Of a stretch of DNA of 64,000 nucleotides, positions 53,713 to 63,818 are shown piece after piece. Within the stretch, counting starts at the first letter, position 1; every line of letters starts with the position of its first letter. The DNA lies in contig JAIBEX010000009.1 of assembly GCA_019459455.1 (NCBI GenBank), positions 248,001 through 312,000 on the forward strand, given 5' to 3'. Both the position numbers and the translations under genes were made by a program. The notes beneath the pieces are model-generated. The model did not search any database, had not been told where the DNA came from, and saw only the letters and a program-made list of their open reading frames with translations. The stretch comes from Weeksellaceae bacterium (lineage in GTDB: Bacteria > Bacteroidota > Bacteroidia > Flavobacteriales > Weeksellaceae).

Positions 53713-55545
53713 ATGAATCACTACAAACGGGCAATTCAATATATACTACCCTATAAGAGTACCATTGCACTGGGCATTTTCTTTAATATTCTTTATGCAC
53801 TTTTCAACATCATAGCCATGCTTGGCTTTATTCCGGTGCTGAATATTCTTTTTGATAAAAAATCACCGCGCATTGAGCGCAAGCCTGAGTTTAACGGTGA
53901 AATCTTTAACCTTGGAACCTATGGAAAAGACAGTTTCAACTATTTCATACAGCAGCTTGAAATAGAGCGGGGTCCGGAATATGTACTTTTACTCACCTGT
54001 ATCGTCTTTATATCCATGTTTTTATTCCGGAATATCTTCAGCTATTTTTCCGAATTCTACCTTACCTATTCCCGAACCGGCGTTTCCAGGGATTTCCGGA
54101 GCCAACTGCACAGCAAAATCCTGGAACTGCCGGTAGCGTTTTTTTCGGACACAAGAAAAGGCGATGTTTTTGCGAGGATTACTTCTGACGTTGGAGAGAT
54201 TGAAGGTAATATCCTGAACAGCCTCATTGACATTATCCGGTCGCCCATCGTCATTATCCTGACCATGGGATATCTGCTCTATTCAAATTTTCAGCTTACC
54301 GTATTCACCCTGATTGTTTTTCCTGTTATGGGTACCCTGATCTCAATAATTGGTAAAAGCCTGAAAAAAGATACGGGCGAAGCCCAGAATGAGCTTGGTA
54401 AAATGTACTCCTATGTGGATGAAACGCTGGTGGGACTTAAAGTAATCAAGATCTTCAACGCATCGGAACAAATCCGGAACCGTTTTGACAATACCCTGAA
54501 CACCATCCGCCATCTGTCCTTAAGGTTATTTAAGAAGAAAGCTCTGGCCTCACCTGTAAGTGAACTCCTGGGGGCAACGACCATAGGAATGATTGTCTAT
54601 TTTGGCGGTAAGCTTGCGCTGCAGGGCCAAGGTCTTTCCGGGGCGGAATTCATCGTTTACATTTCGCTCTTTTACACCATTCTGGACCCGCTTAAAAGGC
54701 TTTCAAACTCAATCTCCAACTTCCAGAAAGGCGAAGTTTCTGCGAAAAGGGTTTTCGAAATCCTGGATGCCGACTACCAGCTGAAAGAAATTGAAAATGC
54801 CGTTGAGATTGATGACTTCCGAGAAAAAATTGAATTCAAAAACATCAGCTTTGCCTATGAGGACCGAAAGGTGCTGGAGAATTTCTCTCTGGTAATCCCA
54901 AAAGGTAAAAGTGTTGCACTTGTAGGACAAAGTGGGAGCGGCAAAAGTACGATTGCAAACCTCATTACCCGTTTCTATGATGTGCAGTCGGGGGAAATCC
55001 TGATTGACGGCATCAACATCAAAAACCTGAAACTGTCCAGTTACCGCAAACTTTTCGGTCTGGTGACACAGGATAATATTTTATTCAATGACACCATTGC
55101 CAACAATATTGCGTTAGGAAATCTGACTGCTGGGAAAGACCGTGTTGAAAGTGCAGCACAGGTAGCCAACGCCCATGATTTCATCCTTGACCTTCCAAAG
55201 GGTTATGACACGGGAATCGGTGAGGCAGGAGGTAAACTTTCAGGTGGACAGAAGCAGCGGGTCTCGATCGCCCGTGCAGTGCTAAAAAATCCACCGATCA
55301 TGATTCTGGATGAGGCGACCTCTGCTTTGGATACGGAATCCGAAAGATTTGTACAGGATGCACTGGAGAAAATGATGCAGAACAGAACCTCACTCGTCAT
55401 TGCCCACAGGCTGTCTACCATTCAGAAGGCAGACACCATCGTGGTGATGGAACGGGGTAAGATTGTGGAACAGGGACCGCACACTGAGCTTTACGACCAT
55501 GACGGGGTTTACAGAAAACTGGTGGATTTACAGAATTTTGACTAA
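53713..55545 (+). CDS. MsbA-like ABC exporter (fused permease and ATPase)
   Basis: A 610-residue half-transporter working as a homodimer in the inner membrane. The N-terminal ABC membrane domain (about residues 15-330) has six helices. The ATPase domain has Walker A GQSGSGKST, Q-loop LVTQDNILFNDTI, signature LSGGQKQRVSIARA, Walker B IMILDEATSALD and H-loop IAHRLSTI. Type I exporters of this shape include MsbA for lipid A, but other lipid or drug exporters look alike. The role in lipid A transport is a guess from family only. Confidence 0.93.
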   Translation: MNHYKRAIQYILPYKSTIALGIFFNILYALFNIIAMLGFIPVLNILFDKKSPRIERKPEFNGEIFNLGTYGKDSFNYFIQQLEIERGPEYVLLLTCIVFISMFLFRNIFSYFSEFYLTYSRTGVSRDFRSQLHSKILELPVAFFSDTRKGDVFARITSDVGEIEGNILNSLIDIIRSPIVIILTMGYLLYSNFQLTVFTLIVFPVMGTLISIIGKSLKKDTGEAQNELGKMYSYVDETLVGLKVIKIFNASEQIRNRFDNTLNTIRHLSLRLFKKKALASPVSELLGATTIGMIVYFGGKLALQGQGLSGAEFIVYISLFYTILDPLKRLSNSISNFQKGEVSAKRVFEILDADYQLKEIENAVEIDDFREKIEFKNISFAYEDRKVLENFSLVIPKGKSVALVGQSGSGKSTIANLITRFYDVQSGEILIDGINIKNLKLSSYRKLFGLVTQDNILFNDTIANNIALGNLTAGKDRVESAAQVANAHDFILDLPKGYDTGIGEAGGKLSGGQKQRVSIARAVLKNPPIMILDEATSALDTESERFVQDALEKMMQNRTSLVIAHRLSTIQKADTIVVMERGKIVEQGPHTELYDHDGVYRKLVDLQNFD

Positions 55546-55605
55546 TTTTTCGGTGATTGTAAAAAAGTAGGACCCTGCCAAAAGGATAACAGCATCTTCA
55601 TCCCC

Positions 55606-57741
55606 TTATTTAAAAATATTTCCAATAAAATTTCCTATTTCGGCAAAATCATCGGGATTGTTAAAACTGCGTGAATGCAGTGCTGTGGCAGTATTATCTT
55701 TAGTATTTGGTGTTGGATAGACCAGGAGATAATTACTCGATTTAAATATGCTATTGAGATAATCCGGTACATTCTGCATTTCCGGAAGATACGATTTCAT
55801 CCCACGTTTGGCCATCATCAGGATAAGCGCGTCATCCGATTTCATTTTCTCTGCAATTTCCGGCAAATCCGCCCAGTTGTGCAAAATGACAAATTCCGCA
55901 TCGACAGTTGCTTTTTTCTTAATGTTTTCGAGCATTTTAACCATATTGCCATCTGCATAAAAGGTGAGTTTCGTGGCAGAGTTGCGGGAGATGTTCCAAA
56001 TTTTAAGAAGGGCTGTATAAAATCCGGGTTCGTATTGCGCATTGGCGGGAATAAGTATATGATATCCCCTTATCGTTGAAACCGGCTGAACCGCATGATA
56101 AACAAGCACATTAACGGATTCATTTGTCAGATAGCCGTTGTACAGATTATACACAAAGCCCGACGAAAATCCTTTGTTCTTATCAACACTGATAAGAAGG
56201 TCGGTGATTCTGTGCTCCTTGATTTCGTTGTTGATGCCATTTATGACATCCGAATCATGTCTTTTCAGGACATTTAACTTTAGATCCGCAGCTGAAGCAA
56301 TTTCAGAGGCAGCATTCAGCAGTTTTTCTGCATTTTTATTAGAGGATTCATTCTTCTTTTCATTGATGATATTCAGTGCGTATACCTGCTCTGTATTTCT
56401 TTTGGATTTCATAAGCAATGCCAAATTGGTCATAGGCGCAACCGTTTCCTGATAATTGACTGCAAGGAGTATTTTCTCATCCTCATCCTGGTTGTCAGAC
56501 AGCCGGTCTTCACTTTCCGCATTTGCGATGTTTTTTGCGCTTTTTTGTGTTACAAATGAGGATACCGTACATGAAACCAGTATTAAAAGGATACTTCCGT
56601 TCAGTATGCTTTCGTTGAGGAGCCTAATGGGCTCACCATTCTCTGTTTCCCCGATAACGATATTGTATCCCACCATTACCGTTGCCAGCGTCGCAGCTGC
56701 GGATGCTGAGGAAAGGCCAAAAATAAGACGGCCCTCATTATTCGTAAACCTGAAGGTTTTCTGTGTGGCTATTGAAGCAAGGTATTTTCCTCCCAATGAA
56801 ATAACGGTCATAATCAGGGCTACTTTAATGGTTTCAAAATCCTTGAAAAAAGCCTGAAAGTCAATAATCATTCCCACACTTATTAAAAAGAAAGGAATAA
56901 AAATGGCGTTTCCTACAAAATCAATCCGGTTCATCAGCGCAGAGGTGTGCGGAATCAGTTTGTTGAGTGCCAGCCCAGCCAGGAAAGCGCCTATAATTGC
57001 TTCTACACCCGCAAGTTCGGCAAACAGCGAAGCCAAATAGATCATCACCATTACGAAGATGAAATGCGATACCTTATCCTGTACATTCTTGAAGAACCAC
57101 CGGGCAACCACCGGAAATCCATATAAAACTACGCCACCGAAAATAAGAATGGATACCGTAAGCCGGACCCAGAACGAAGTAGTTACCGTTCCCTGCGCCA
57201 TGCCTACACAAACGGCGAGCACCAATAGGGCGAGGACATCGGTAATCATGGTTCCGCCCACCGTAACGTTTACCGCACGGTTTTTGGAAATCCCGAGCTT
57301 GCTTACCAAAGGATAGGAAATAAGGGTATGCGAGGAAAAGATACTTGCAAAAAGAACTGCCACCAGCATGGCGTATCCCAGAATATAGTAGCCGGCAAAA
57401 ATACCGAAAATGAGCGGTATAGCGAAGGTATACATTCCGAAACCCAAGCTCTTCCATTTGTTCTTTTTGAATTCTGTTAAGTCGATTTCCAACCCGGCAA
57501 GAAACATAATGAACAGCAGCCCCGTGGTTCCGATGACAACCACACTGGCATCTCTCGGCAATACATTAAACCCGTTGGGTCCTATTACAGCACCGGCGAT
57601 AATGAGGCCGATAAGGTGCGGAACTTTAATTTTATTCAGTAAAATAGGTGCGGACAGAATGATAACCAGGATGACCAGAAACTTAAGAACAGGGTCTTCT
57701 AAAGGAAGCACGAAATGCCCTGCAGCGCTTAGTATACTCAT
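55606..57741 (-). CDS. CPA2-type cation/proton antiporter with C-terminal universal-stress-like domain
   Basis: A 711-residue membrane protein. Residues about 1-400 form the antiporter with about 12 helices (GLIIAGAVIGPNGFNVLP, GLLFIMFLAGLEIDLTEF, ISKNRAVNVTVGGTMITDVLALLVLAV, the last with the GGTxITD ion site and the VGVEAIIGAFLAGLALN segment). Residues about 430-700 fold as a pair of universal-stress-like domains, here without a visible ATP-binding motif. It probably exchanges Na or K for protons. It starts 6 bases after the preceding lipoprotein gene. Confidence 0.9.
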   Translation of the reverse strand: MSILSAAGHFVLPLEDPVLKFLVILVIILSAPILLNKIKVPHLIGLIIAGAVIGPNGFNVLPRDASVVVIGTTGLLFIMFLAGLEIDLTEFKKNKWKSLGFGMYTFAIPLIFGIFAGYYILGYAMLVAVLFASIFSSHTLISYPLVSKLGISKNRAVNVTVGGTMITDVLALLVLAVCVGMAQGTVTTSFWVRLTVSILIFGGVVLYGFPVVARWFFKNVQDKVSHFIFVMVMIYLASLFAELAGVEAIIGAFLAGLALNKLIPHTSALMNRIDFVGNAIFIPFFLISVGMIIDFQAFFKDFETIKVALIMTVISLGGKYLASIATQKTFRFTNNEGRLIFGLSSASAAATLATVMVGYNIVIGETENGEPIRLLNESILNGSILLILVSCTVSSFVTQKSAKNIANAESEDRLSDNQDEDEKILLAVNYQETVAPMTNLALLMKSKRNTEQVYALNIINEKKNESSNKNAEKLLNAASEIASAADLKLNVLKRHDSDVINGINNEIKEHRITDLLISVDKNKGFSSGFVYNLYNGYLTNESVNVLVYHAVQPVSTIRGYHILIPANAQYEPGFYTALLKIWNISRNSATKLTFYADGNMVKMLENIKKKATVDAEFVILHNWADLPEIAEKMKSDDALILMMAKRGMKSYLPEMQNVPDYLNSIFKSSNYLLVYPTPNTKDNTATALHSRSFNNPDDFAEIGNFIGNIFK

Positions 57742-57747
57742 AACCTA

Positions 57748-58314
57748 TTATCTTAAAAGTTCTACAGAAAATTTGGAGATACAGGAATTGTCCACCTGTA
57801 TTTCCCTGCTTCCTGCAAGCCTGTTAGCAGTGATGGTTCCCAGTTCAATTTTGAAGATGCGCAGATTTGGAGCTTCCGGCTCACTCTGAGAGGTAAAGTG
57901 GATTCGGGTTCCGTCATAACTTCCATTATACACCCGCACGACCCCGGTTTTATTTACATTTTTAGCGATAAGAACCCCGTTGTCCTGGGTGATTTCCCAT
58001 TCGTCTACGCGCACATCACCTACAACATAATCCGTGCAGTTGGAGTCGGTACATATCATTTTACCATTCCATTTTCCGGTTATATCCACAGGTAAGGGCT
58101 TAACTGCAATACTGTCCTTTTGTGAGATCAGACTGTCTTTCATTTGCAGGAGTTTGTGATACTCCGCTTCTTTTAAAGCAAAGTTTTTTTCCTTTTCCAG
58201 AAGGGCCATTTCCCTCTGGTGAACTTCCTGCTGCTTTTTCTTGAGACCTTCATCGCAGGAAATAAAAAGAAAAAGGTACAATACCGCTGTAAAGTATTTG
58301 ATGAACTTCCACAT
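57748..58314 (-). CDS. Lipoprotein with coiled coil, unknown function
   Basis: A 188-residue exported lipoprotein with a lipobox ending in LFISC (Cys about 20). Residues about 25-70 form a coiled coil with many Glu, Lys and Gln. A beta-rich domain follows, with GKWNGKMICTDSNCTDYVVGDVRVDEWEI and a DGTRIHFTS loop; the three Cys may form a disulfide. I do not recognise the family. It is followed after 6 bases by the antiporter gene, on the same transcript. Confidence 0.65.
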   Translation of the reverse strand: MWKFIKYFTAVLYLFLFISCDEGLKKKQQEVHQREMALLEKEKNFALKEAEYHKLLQMKDSLISQKDSIAVKPLPVDITGKWNGKMICTDSNCTDYVVGDVRVDEWEITQDNGVLIAKNVNKTGVVRVYNGSYDGTRIHFTSQSEPEAPNLRIFKIELGTITANRLAGSREIQVDNSCISKFSVELLR

Positions 58315-58342
58315 AAGATTTCTTTGTGAAAATATACAAAAA

Positions 58343-58363
58343 AAATCCGGAAGGTCCGGATTT
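58343..58363 (-). terminator. Intrinsic terminator after psd
   Basis: AAATCCGG / CCGGATTT, an 8-bp perfect stem with a 5-base loop, followed on the minus strand by TTTTTGTATATT. It separates the psd transcript from the lipoprotein-antiporter operon. Confidence 0.8.
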
Positions 58364-58382
58364 CACATCTTATGCAGTTATT

Positions 58383-59036
58383 TTATTCTTTCATCTTCGC
58401 GATGATATCGATACCACCTTTTGTTTTATCACCAATTTTACAGATGATCTCCGTGTCAAGAGGAAGAAAAACATCCATTCTTGAACCGAATTTAATAAAT
58501 CCGAACTCATGTCCCGCTTTGGCCACATCGCCTTCATTACAGTTAAAGACTATCCGGCGGGCAACATAACCGGCAATCTGCCGGAACACCACCTGATGAT
58601 GGGTTAAACTCTCCACCGCTACAGTGGTCCTTTCATTTTCCGTTGACGATTTCTCGTGCCACGCAACAAGGTATTTCCCAGGATGGTATTTTTTATAGAT
58701 TACCCTCCCGGACACCGGATAACGGCAAATATGTACATTGAGCGGCGACATGAATATGGAAACCTGAATGGCCTTCCCTTTAATGAATTCGCTTTCATCC
58801 ACTTCCTTAATCATGACCACTTTACCGTCCACCGGCGCGATTACATTTTCCTTATGGTCCTCAATATCCCTGTTCGGAACCCTGAAAAACCAAAACACCA
58901 ACCCGTAAATTACCAGCATTGGAATAATCACAATAAGCGCCCAGATTTCCAGGTAATAGACGGATAAAAAGCCAAGCACTGCGAAAATGACCGTTGCTAC
59001 GGCTATGGTCCCTTTGGATTCTCTGTGAAGTTTCAT
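58383..59036 (-). CDS. psd: Phosphatidylserine decarboxylase family protein
   Basis: A 217-residue membrane enzyme converting phosphatidylserine to phosphatidylethanolamine. It has two N-terminal membrane helices (about residues 8-50), the IFMSPLNVHICRYPVSGRV segment with the catalytic His/Asp region, and the self-cleavage site KFGSRMD near the C-terminus, where Ser becomes the pyruvoyl group. The short length matches the type II (archaeal/Bacteroidota) Psd. It starts 3 bases after cdsA, which makes its CDP-diacylglycerol precursor. Confidence 0.93.
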   Translation of the reverse strand: MKLHRESKGTIAVATVIFAVLGFLSVYYLEIWALIVIIPMLVIYGLVFWFFRVPNRDIEDHKENVIAPVDGKVVMIKEVDESEFIKGKAIQVSIFMSPLNVHICRYPVSGRVIYKKYHPGKYLVAWHEKSSTENERTTVAVESLTHHQVVFRQIAGYVARRIVFNCNEGDVAKAGHEFGFIKFGSRMDVFLPLDTEIICKIGDKTKGGIDIIAKMKE

Positions 59037-59039
59037 GAA

Positions 59040-59939
59040 TTAAAAATATTTATCTAAAATAAAGTACAAATATACGACAGGTGCACATATAATAAAACTG
59101 TCCAACCGGTCTAAAATCCCGCCGTGTCCCGGAATGATGTTTCCGGAGTCCTTTACTCCAAAACTTCTCTTCAGCTGGCTTTCAACCAGGTCACCCAAAG
59201 GTGCAAAAACCGAGATTAGAAATCCAACTACCATCCAGTTACCGCGCAGTTCAGGAAAATACCTTTCAACAAAAAAGGAAAGGACCAGCGTAAGCACCAC
59301 GCCACCGGCAAAACCTTCCCAGGTCTTTTTAGGAGAAATTTTTGGTGCCATCTTATGTTTCCCGAAGAATTTTCCCGTGAGGAACGCGAAAGTATCACTG
59401 CTCCAGATCAGGATGAACATAAAGAATACTTCAAGAGTAAAGACGTCCTGATAAGCCGAATATTTTGGCAGGCCCAACGCAAAACCAAAAGGCAATGCCG
59501 TGTAGATTACGGTGAAAATAAGTTTGCCGCTGTCGAAATAAAGTTCGCTGGTATATTTAAACAGGGTGACGACGGAAATCAGGATCAGCGATAGGGCCAG
59601 AATTTCAGACAGGCGGAAATCGAAATAAAAGCCGTGATTGAAATATCTTTTACTGAACATGTAGAATACAAAAAAGGCCAAAGGCAATACAATCCACCGC
59701 TCATAACCCGATCCAAACTTCATCATTTTCATGCACTCCCAAGTGGCGGCCATGAAAAGAAAGGCAATGAGTCCGTAGTACAGATAATGCTGCTTTACAA
59801 GATCCGGAAAAATACGGTTGATGGTTTCAGCGCCCATAGGATGCACGCAGGCCATAAGGACAATAATATATACTAAACCTGACGCGGTACGCTGAATTAA
59901 ATTTTTGTCCAAAATGATACGGTAGGTATTAATCTTCAA
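59040..59939 (-). CDS. cdsA: Phosphatidate cytidylyltransferase
   Basis: A 299-residue integral membrane enzyme making CDP-diacylglycerol from phosphatidate and CTP. It has about eight membrane helices and the CDS signature, with SPKKTWEGFAGG and VKDSGNIIPGHGGILDRLDS. It overlaps the preceding LUD gene by 11 bases at its ATG; a TTG in ILDKNLIQR would remove the overlap and may be the true start. With psd it forms the start of the phosphatidylethanolamine path; the intervening PssA is not in the window. Confidence 0.93.
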   Translation of the reverse strand: MKINTYRIILDKNLIQRTASGLVYIIVLMACVHPMGAETINRIFPDLVKQHYLYYGLIAFLFMAATWECMKMMKFGSGYERWIVLPLAFFVFYMFSKRYFNHGFYFDFRLSEILALSLILISVVTLFKYTSELYFDSGKLIFTVIYTALPFGFALGLPKYSAYQDVFTLEVFFMFILIWSSDTFAFLTGKFFGKHKMAPKISPKKTWEGFAGGVVLTLVLSFFVERYFPELRGNWMVVGFLISVFAPLGDLVESQLKRSFGVKDSGNIIPGHGGILDRLDSFIICAPVVYLYFILDKYF

Positions 59940-60510
59940 TCAGGAGAAGGAAAAGCTTGGTGCTGTTCCGGGAAGGAGCATCCAGTTTGTTTTGATTTCC
60001 GCTGATGGAGGTTAGGTTCTTCACATTTCCGTTACGTTTAATCTTGCTCATGGCCTCATTGAGGTTAGAAACAATCTGTGAAACGTTTGCCATTACGATA
60101 ATTTTTTCAGGCAGACGCGAAGAATGAAAATGTTTGATGTTATTATGGGAAAGCATGATCCGACCATCATATGCGATAAGGTATTCGCAGGTAATGAAGG
60201 CAGCGTCATTAAAAAGTTCAAGATTGTCGGAAAACGGAACTTTTACTACATCAAGGAAATTTTTCAAATCCCTGTCGCAGCAGAAAACCGATTTTAATCC
60301 TTCAATCCTAATGATTTGATTAAGGGTTTGAAGCGCTTCAGCTTCATCGGCACAGTAATTAAAGAATCCCCCGGAATGGGTGAAAAGCTGGGCAAATTTA
60401 TAGTCCAGATCGGCGTGTTTCAGCGAATCTCCCAACCTTTCCAGGCTCTGATTCCCTTCCTCCTCAGGCTGGTTCATTATTTTGCCAACAAATTTCTTAA
60501 ATAGACTCAA
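59929..60510 (-). CDS. LUD-domain protein (LutC-like), upstream of cdsA
   Basis: A 193-residue protein with the LUD/LutC-YkgG fold: LKHADLDYKFAQLF, then DAAFITCEYLIAYDGRIMLSH and FHSSRLPEKIIVMANVSQIV near the end. LutC works with lactate-utilising iron-sulfur proteins LutA and LutB, but those are not adjacent. Here the protein is placed with phospholipid genes, just ahead of cdsA, as often in Flavobacteriia. Its role there is unknown. It ends 11 bases inside the cdsA ORF. Confidence 0.82.
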   Translation of the reverse strand: MSLFKKFVGKIMNQPEEEGNQSLERLGDSLKHADLDYKFAQLFTHSGGFFNYCADEAEALQTLNQIIRIEGLKSVFCCDRDLKNFLDVVKVPFSDNLELFNDAAFITCEYLIAYDGRIMLSHNNIKHFHSSRLPEKIIVMANVSQIVSNLNEAMSKIKRNGNVKNLTSISGNQNKLDAPSRNSTKLFLLLIED

Positions 60511-60585
60511 CTTCCTTTAATTAGTATATCAATACAAAAATATAAAATAAATCAGTTAATCATCTAAATGATTTGTTTAAAAACG

Positions 60586-60631
60586 AAAAAACCCGATATT
60601 TAGTCTCTTGCGATTCTATATCGGGTTTTTT
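60586..60631. terminator. Bidirectional terminator between ftsH and the LUD gene
   Basis: A perfect 14-bp stem (AAAAAACCCGATAT and complement) with an 18-base loop. It lies 13 bases after the ftsH stop codon and ends the rsfS-ftsH transcript, so LUD-cdsA-psd is a separate unit. Confidence 0.85.
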
Positions 60632-60643
60632 GATAAGTATTTT

Positions 60644-62644
60644 TTACAGCTGGGTCGTACTTTCCGGGGCTGCTACCTGCTCATCAGGGATTTGATTCTG
60701 ATCCGTTTCTGCAAGGGTACCGTTGGCACCGCTTACCGGATGTTCGGTCAGTTCAGGGTCCCATGCTCTTTTTCCAAAGATCTCTTCCAGGTCTTCCCGG
60801 AAAATAACCTCCTTCTCCAGCAGTTTTTTAGCCAGACTGTCGAGTTTATCCCGGTTTTCAGCTAAAATCTTCAATGCCCGACTGTATTGGTTCTCGATGA
60901 TTTTGGAAATCTCTTCGTCAATCATCTTAGCGGTCTGTTCGGAATAAGGTTTTCCAAAACTGTATTCACTCTGTCCTGAACTGTCGTAATAAGAGATATT
61001 ACCCACCTTATCGTTCAGTCCGTAAATGGTAACCATGGCCTGTGCTTGTTTTGTAACCCGTTCCAGGTCAGAAAGTGCCCCTGTCGATATATTCCCGAAT
61101 GCAGTTTGCTCTGCTGCACGCCCTCCTAAAGTGGCACACAGTTCATCATACATTTGCTCGGTTGTGGTTAATGACCGTTCTTCAGGAAGATACCACGCAG
61201 CACCCAACGAACGCCCTCTGGGCACTATGGTTACCTTTAATAGCGGCGCAGCGTGTTCTACAAGCCAGGATATCGCAGCGTGTCCTGCCTCATGGTAGGC
61301 AACACGGCGTTTTTCTGAAGGCTTTATGGCCTTATTTTTCTTTTCAAGCCCACCAATGATCCGGTCTACCGCATCCAGGAAATCCTGTTTATTTACCGAT
61401 TCGTGATTGTTCCGGGCGGCAATCAGTGCTGCCTCATTACAGACATTTGCGATATCCGCTCCACTGAAGCCCGGTGTTTGCTTGGCCAGGAATTCTCGGT
61501 CTATGCTGTCATCCAGTTTTATTTTTGAAAGGTGAACGTCAAAAATTTCGCGTCTCTCGTGCAGTTCCGGAAGATCCACGTAGATGGACCGGTCAAAACG
61601 TCCGGCCCGCATCAGGGCTTTATCCAGGATATCGGCCCGGTTCGTAGCACCCATTACAATAACATTGGTATCTGTTCCAAAACCGTCCATTTCTGTAAGA
61701 AGCTGATTAAGTGTGTTTTCACGCTCATCATTACCCCCGGTGAAGTTGCCTTTTCCTCTGGCTCTACCAATGGCATCAATCTCATCAATGAAAATAATCG
61801 CTGGTGATTTTGCTTTGGCCTGGGCAAATAAATCCCGGACACGGGAGGCACCAACACCCACAAACATTTCCACAAAATCTGATCCTGATAATGAAAAGAA
61901 CGGCACTTTGGCTTCGCCTGCCACCGCTTTTGCAAGAAGGGTCTTACCGGTTCCCGGAGGACCGACCAACAGCACCCCTTTAGGAATCTTACCTCCCAGT
62001 TTCGTGTATTTTTCAGAGTTCTTTAGAAAGTCCACGACTTCCTGAACCTCTTCCTTTGCGCCTTCTAACCCCGCTACGTCCTTAAACGTGGTCTGTACCT
62101 TGTCTTTCTCATCAAAAAGTTTCGCTCTGGACTTCCCGATGGAGAAAATCTGACCGCCAGGACCGCCTGATCCTGCCATTTTTCTAAAGAAAATAAAGTA
62201 GATGATAAACATGATGATGAGCCCCACCGCAATCTGGATAAGGAAGCTTTCCATTACACTGCCAGCAGTGTCGACGTTTATCGTGGTCTTTATCTGAGGG
62301 TTTTCTGTCTTGGTCTTGTCAAACTTTTCCATCAGAAGTCGGAGTTCGCCATACTTCAAAGTATAGTCAGCGCCGGGAGTGGTTTCGAGCGCGGAAAACG
62401 GACTCGGCTCCTTAGGTGAATTTTTAGCGAGCGCGGTCCTGGCCTGTGGGGTCAGAAAGACATCTGCCGTAAAATTGTCCCTATATGCTTTTATATTCTG
62501 TACTTTTCCCTCCTTCATCATATCAAAAAACTGTTCTTCAGTGATCTCTGACGTTGCTGACGGCATAAAAAGCCCGCGGCCAAAGAAAAGAAGAAAGGCC
62601 ATGATGGCTAAAGGGAAAAACCAGTTAAATCCTTTATTGTTCAT
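60644..62644 (-). CDS. ftsH: ATP-dependent zinc metalloprotease FtsH
   Basis: A 666-residue inner-membrane AAA protease that removes damaged membrane proteins and regulates lipid A synthesis in other bacteria. Two membrane helices flank a periplasmic domain (residues about 5-150). The AAA module has Walker A GPPGTGKT, Walker [11 protein letters not shown], and the SRH with [18 protein letters not shown]. The zinc site is HEAGHA with the downstream Asp in DLERVTKQ. The C-terminal tail is rich in Glu, Gln and Pro. It follows rsfS by 19 bases. Confidence 0.97.
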   Translation of the reverse strand: MNNKGFNWFFPLAIMAFLLFFGRGLFMPSATSEITEEQFFDMMKEGKVQNIKAYRDNFTADVFLTPQARTALAKNSPKEPSPFSALETTPGADYTLKYGELRLLMEKFDKTKTENPQIKTTINVDTAGSVMESFLIQIAVGLIIMFIIYFIFFRKMAGSGGPGGQIFSIGKSRAKLFDEKDKVQTTFKDVAGLEGAKEEVQEVVDFLKNSEKYTKLGGKIPKGVLLVGPPGTGKTLLAKAVAGEAKVPFFSLSGSDFVEMFVGVGASRVRDLFAQAKAKSPAIIFIDEIDAIGRARGKGNFTGGNDERENTLNQLLTEMDGFGTDTNVIVMGATNRADILDKALMRAGRFDRSIYVDLPELHERREIFDVHLSKIKLDDSIDREFLAKQTPGFSGADIANVCNEAALIAARNNHESVNKQDFLDAVDRIIGGLEKKNKAIKPSEKRRVAYHEAGHAAISWLVEHAAPLLKVTIVPRGRSLGAAWYLPEERSLTTTEQMYDELCATLGGRAAEQTAFGNISTGALSDLERVTKQAQAMVTIYGLNDKVGNISYYDSSGQSEYSFGKPYSEQTAKMIDEEISKIIENQYSRALKILAENRDKLDSLAKKLLEKEVIFREDLEEIFGKRAWDPELTEHPVSGANGTLAETDQNQIPDEQVAAPESTTQL

Positions 62645-62663
62645 TCAGTTGGTCTTTAGTGAT

Positions 62664-63026
62664 TTAAGCTTCAATTTTTGTAATTTGAGCATCGCCCCAA
62701 AGTTCCTCGATATCGTAATATTCCCGAACCTGTTTCTGGAACACATGAACGACTACAGAAACATAGTCAACGAGTACCCACATAGCGTTTTCGGATCCCT
62801 CCACATGCCATGGACGCTCCTGAAGCTCATTCCGTACTTTTTTCTCGATATTTCCTGCGATGGCAGAAACCTGCGTATTTGAGTTTCCGCTGCAGATGAT
62901 GAAAGTTTCAGCTACAGAATTTTCTATCTTCGAAAGGTCAAAGATCATAATCTCCTCTCCTTTGGTATCCTGTATTGCATCTACGATTTTATCTATTAGT
63001 GCCTGTTTATCAGTTGTTTTATTCAT
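62664..63026 (-). CDS. rsfS: Ribosomal silencing factor RsfS
   Basis: A 120-residue protein that binds ribosomal protein uL14 and blocks 30S-50S joining when nutrients run low. The RsfS/Iojap pattern is clear: AIQDTKGEEIMIFDLSKIENSVAETFIICSGNSNTQVSAIA, RPWHVEG and WVLVDYVSVVVHVF. It starts at the ATG at 63026; the upstream in-frame codons cover the promoter at 63044-63051. It is first in the transcript with ftsH. Confidence 0.94.
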   Translation of the reverse strand: MNKTTDKQALIDKIVDAIQDTKGEEIMIFDLSKIENSVAETFIICSGNSNTQVSAIAGNIEKKVRNELQERPWHVEGSENAMWVLVDYVSVVVHVFQKQVREYYDIEELWGDAQITKIEA

Positions 63027-63043
63027 TAAAATTGGTATAATCT

Positions 63044-63051
63044 GCAAATTT
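63044..63051 (-). promoter_or_regulatory. -7 promoter element for rsfS-ftsH
   Basis: TAAATTTG on the minus strand, 18 bases before the rsfS ATG. It supports the ATG at 63026 rather than an upstream in-frame start. Confidence 0.5.
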
Positions 63052-63101
63052 ATTCTTTTTTCTTTATTTTCACGTGCTATAAAGTATTAAAACTTTCTTA
63101 A

Positions 63102-63818
63102 ATGACCCACCTGTTTTACCTGGAGAAGTGCGCTTCCACCAATGATGAAATACTACAGTTCCTTCATTCTGAAACCAACGAGGTGACATCGGTTTACACC
63201 TTTAATCAAACCATGGGGCGGGGCCAATATGGTAATCTCTGGAAGACCTCGGAAAATGAAAATATTGCCATCACAACAGGGGTGAAAGAAAGCCTTATAA
63301 AAACTTCAGATTCTATATTCAATTTCTATACCGCCATAGTTCTTCGGGATTTTGTGGCCAATTTGACAAAAGCGGTGGTGAAAATCAAATGGCCGAATGA
63401 TTTGATCATCGAGAACAAGAAGGTCTCCGGAATTCTCATAGAAAAAAAAAAGACGGATAACACACCGTTTTTCCTTATTGGAATCGGGCTAAATGTCCTG
63501 CAGGAAGATTTTAAAACCTTTCCGAGGGCTGGATCACTGCTCACACAGACAGGGAAAAGCTACGACCTTCACAGCCTAGCGACTGAGTTATACCTTCATA
63601 TTTCAACGAACATCATATCTGGCTTAACTGAGATGGAAATCCTCTCCCAGTACAACATACACCTTTACCGGAGGAGTGAGGTGACCGTCTTCGAAAAAGA
63701 CAAAACGCGACAAAATGGCATTATAAAAAAGGCGGATGAACATGGATTTTTATGGATTGATCTTGAGAAAGACGGTGTACAGAAGTTCTCTCACAAAGAA
63801 ATTGAGATGCTCTACTGA
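63102..63818 (+). CDS. birA: Biotin-[acetyl-CoA carboxylase] ligase
   Basis: A 238-residue ligase that joins biotin to the biotin carboxyl carrier protein. It has only the catalytic and C-terminal domains; there is no DNA-binding domain, so it is not a repressor as in E. coli. The nucleotide/biotin loop is GRGQYGNLWKT, with KWPNDLIIENKKVSGILIEKK following. It is divergent from rsfS, and its end overlaps the next convergent gene by 7 bases. Confidence 0.93.
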   Translation: MTHLFYLEKCASTNDEILQFLHSETNEVTSVYTFNQTMGRGQYGNLWKTSENENIAITTGVKESLIKTSDSIFNFYTAIVLRDFVANLTKAVVKIKWPNDLIIENKKVSGILIEKKKTDNTPFFLIGIGLNVLQEDFKTFPRAGSLLTQTGKSYDLHSLATELYLHISTNIISGLTEMEILSQYNIHLYRRSEVTVFEKDKTRQNGIIKKADEHGFLWIDLEKDGVQKFSHKEIEMLY

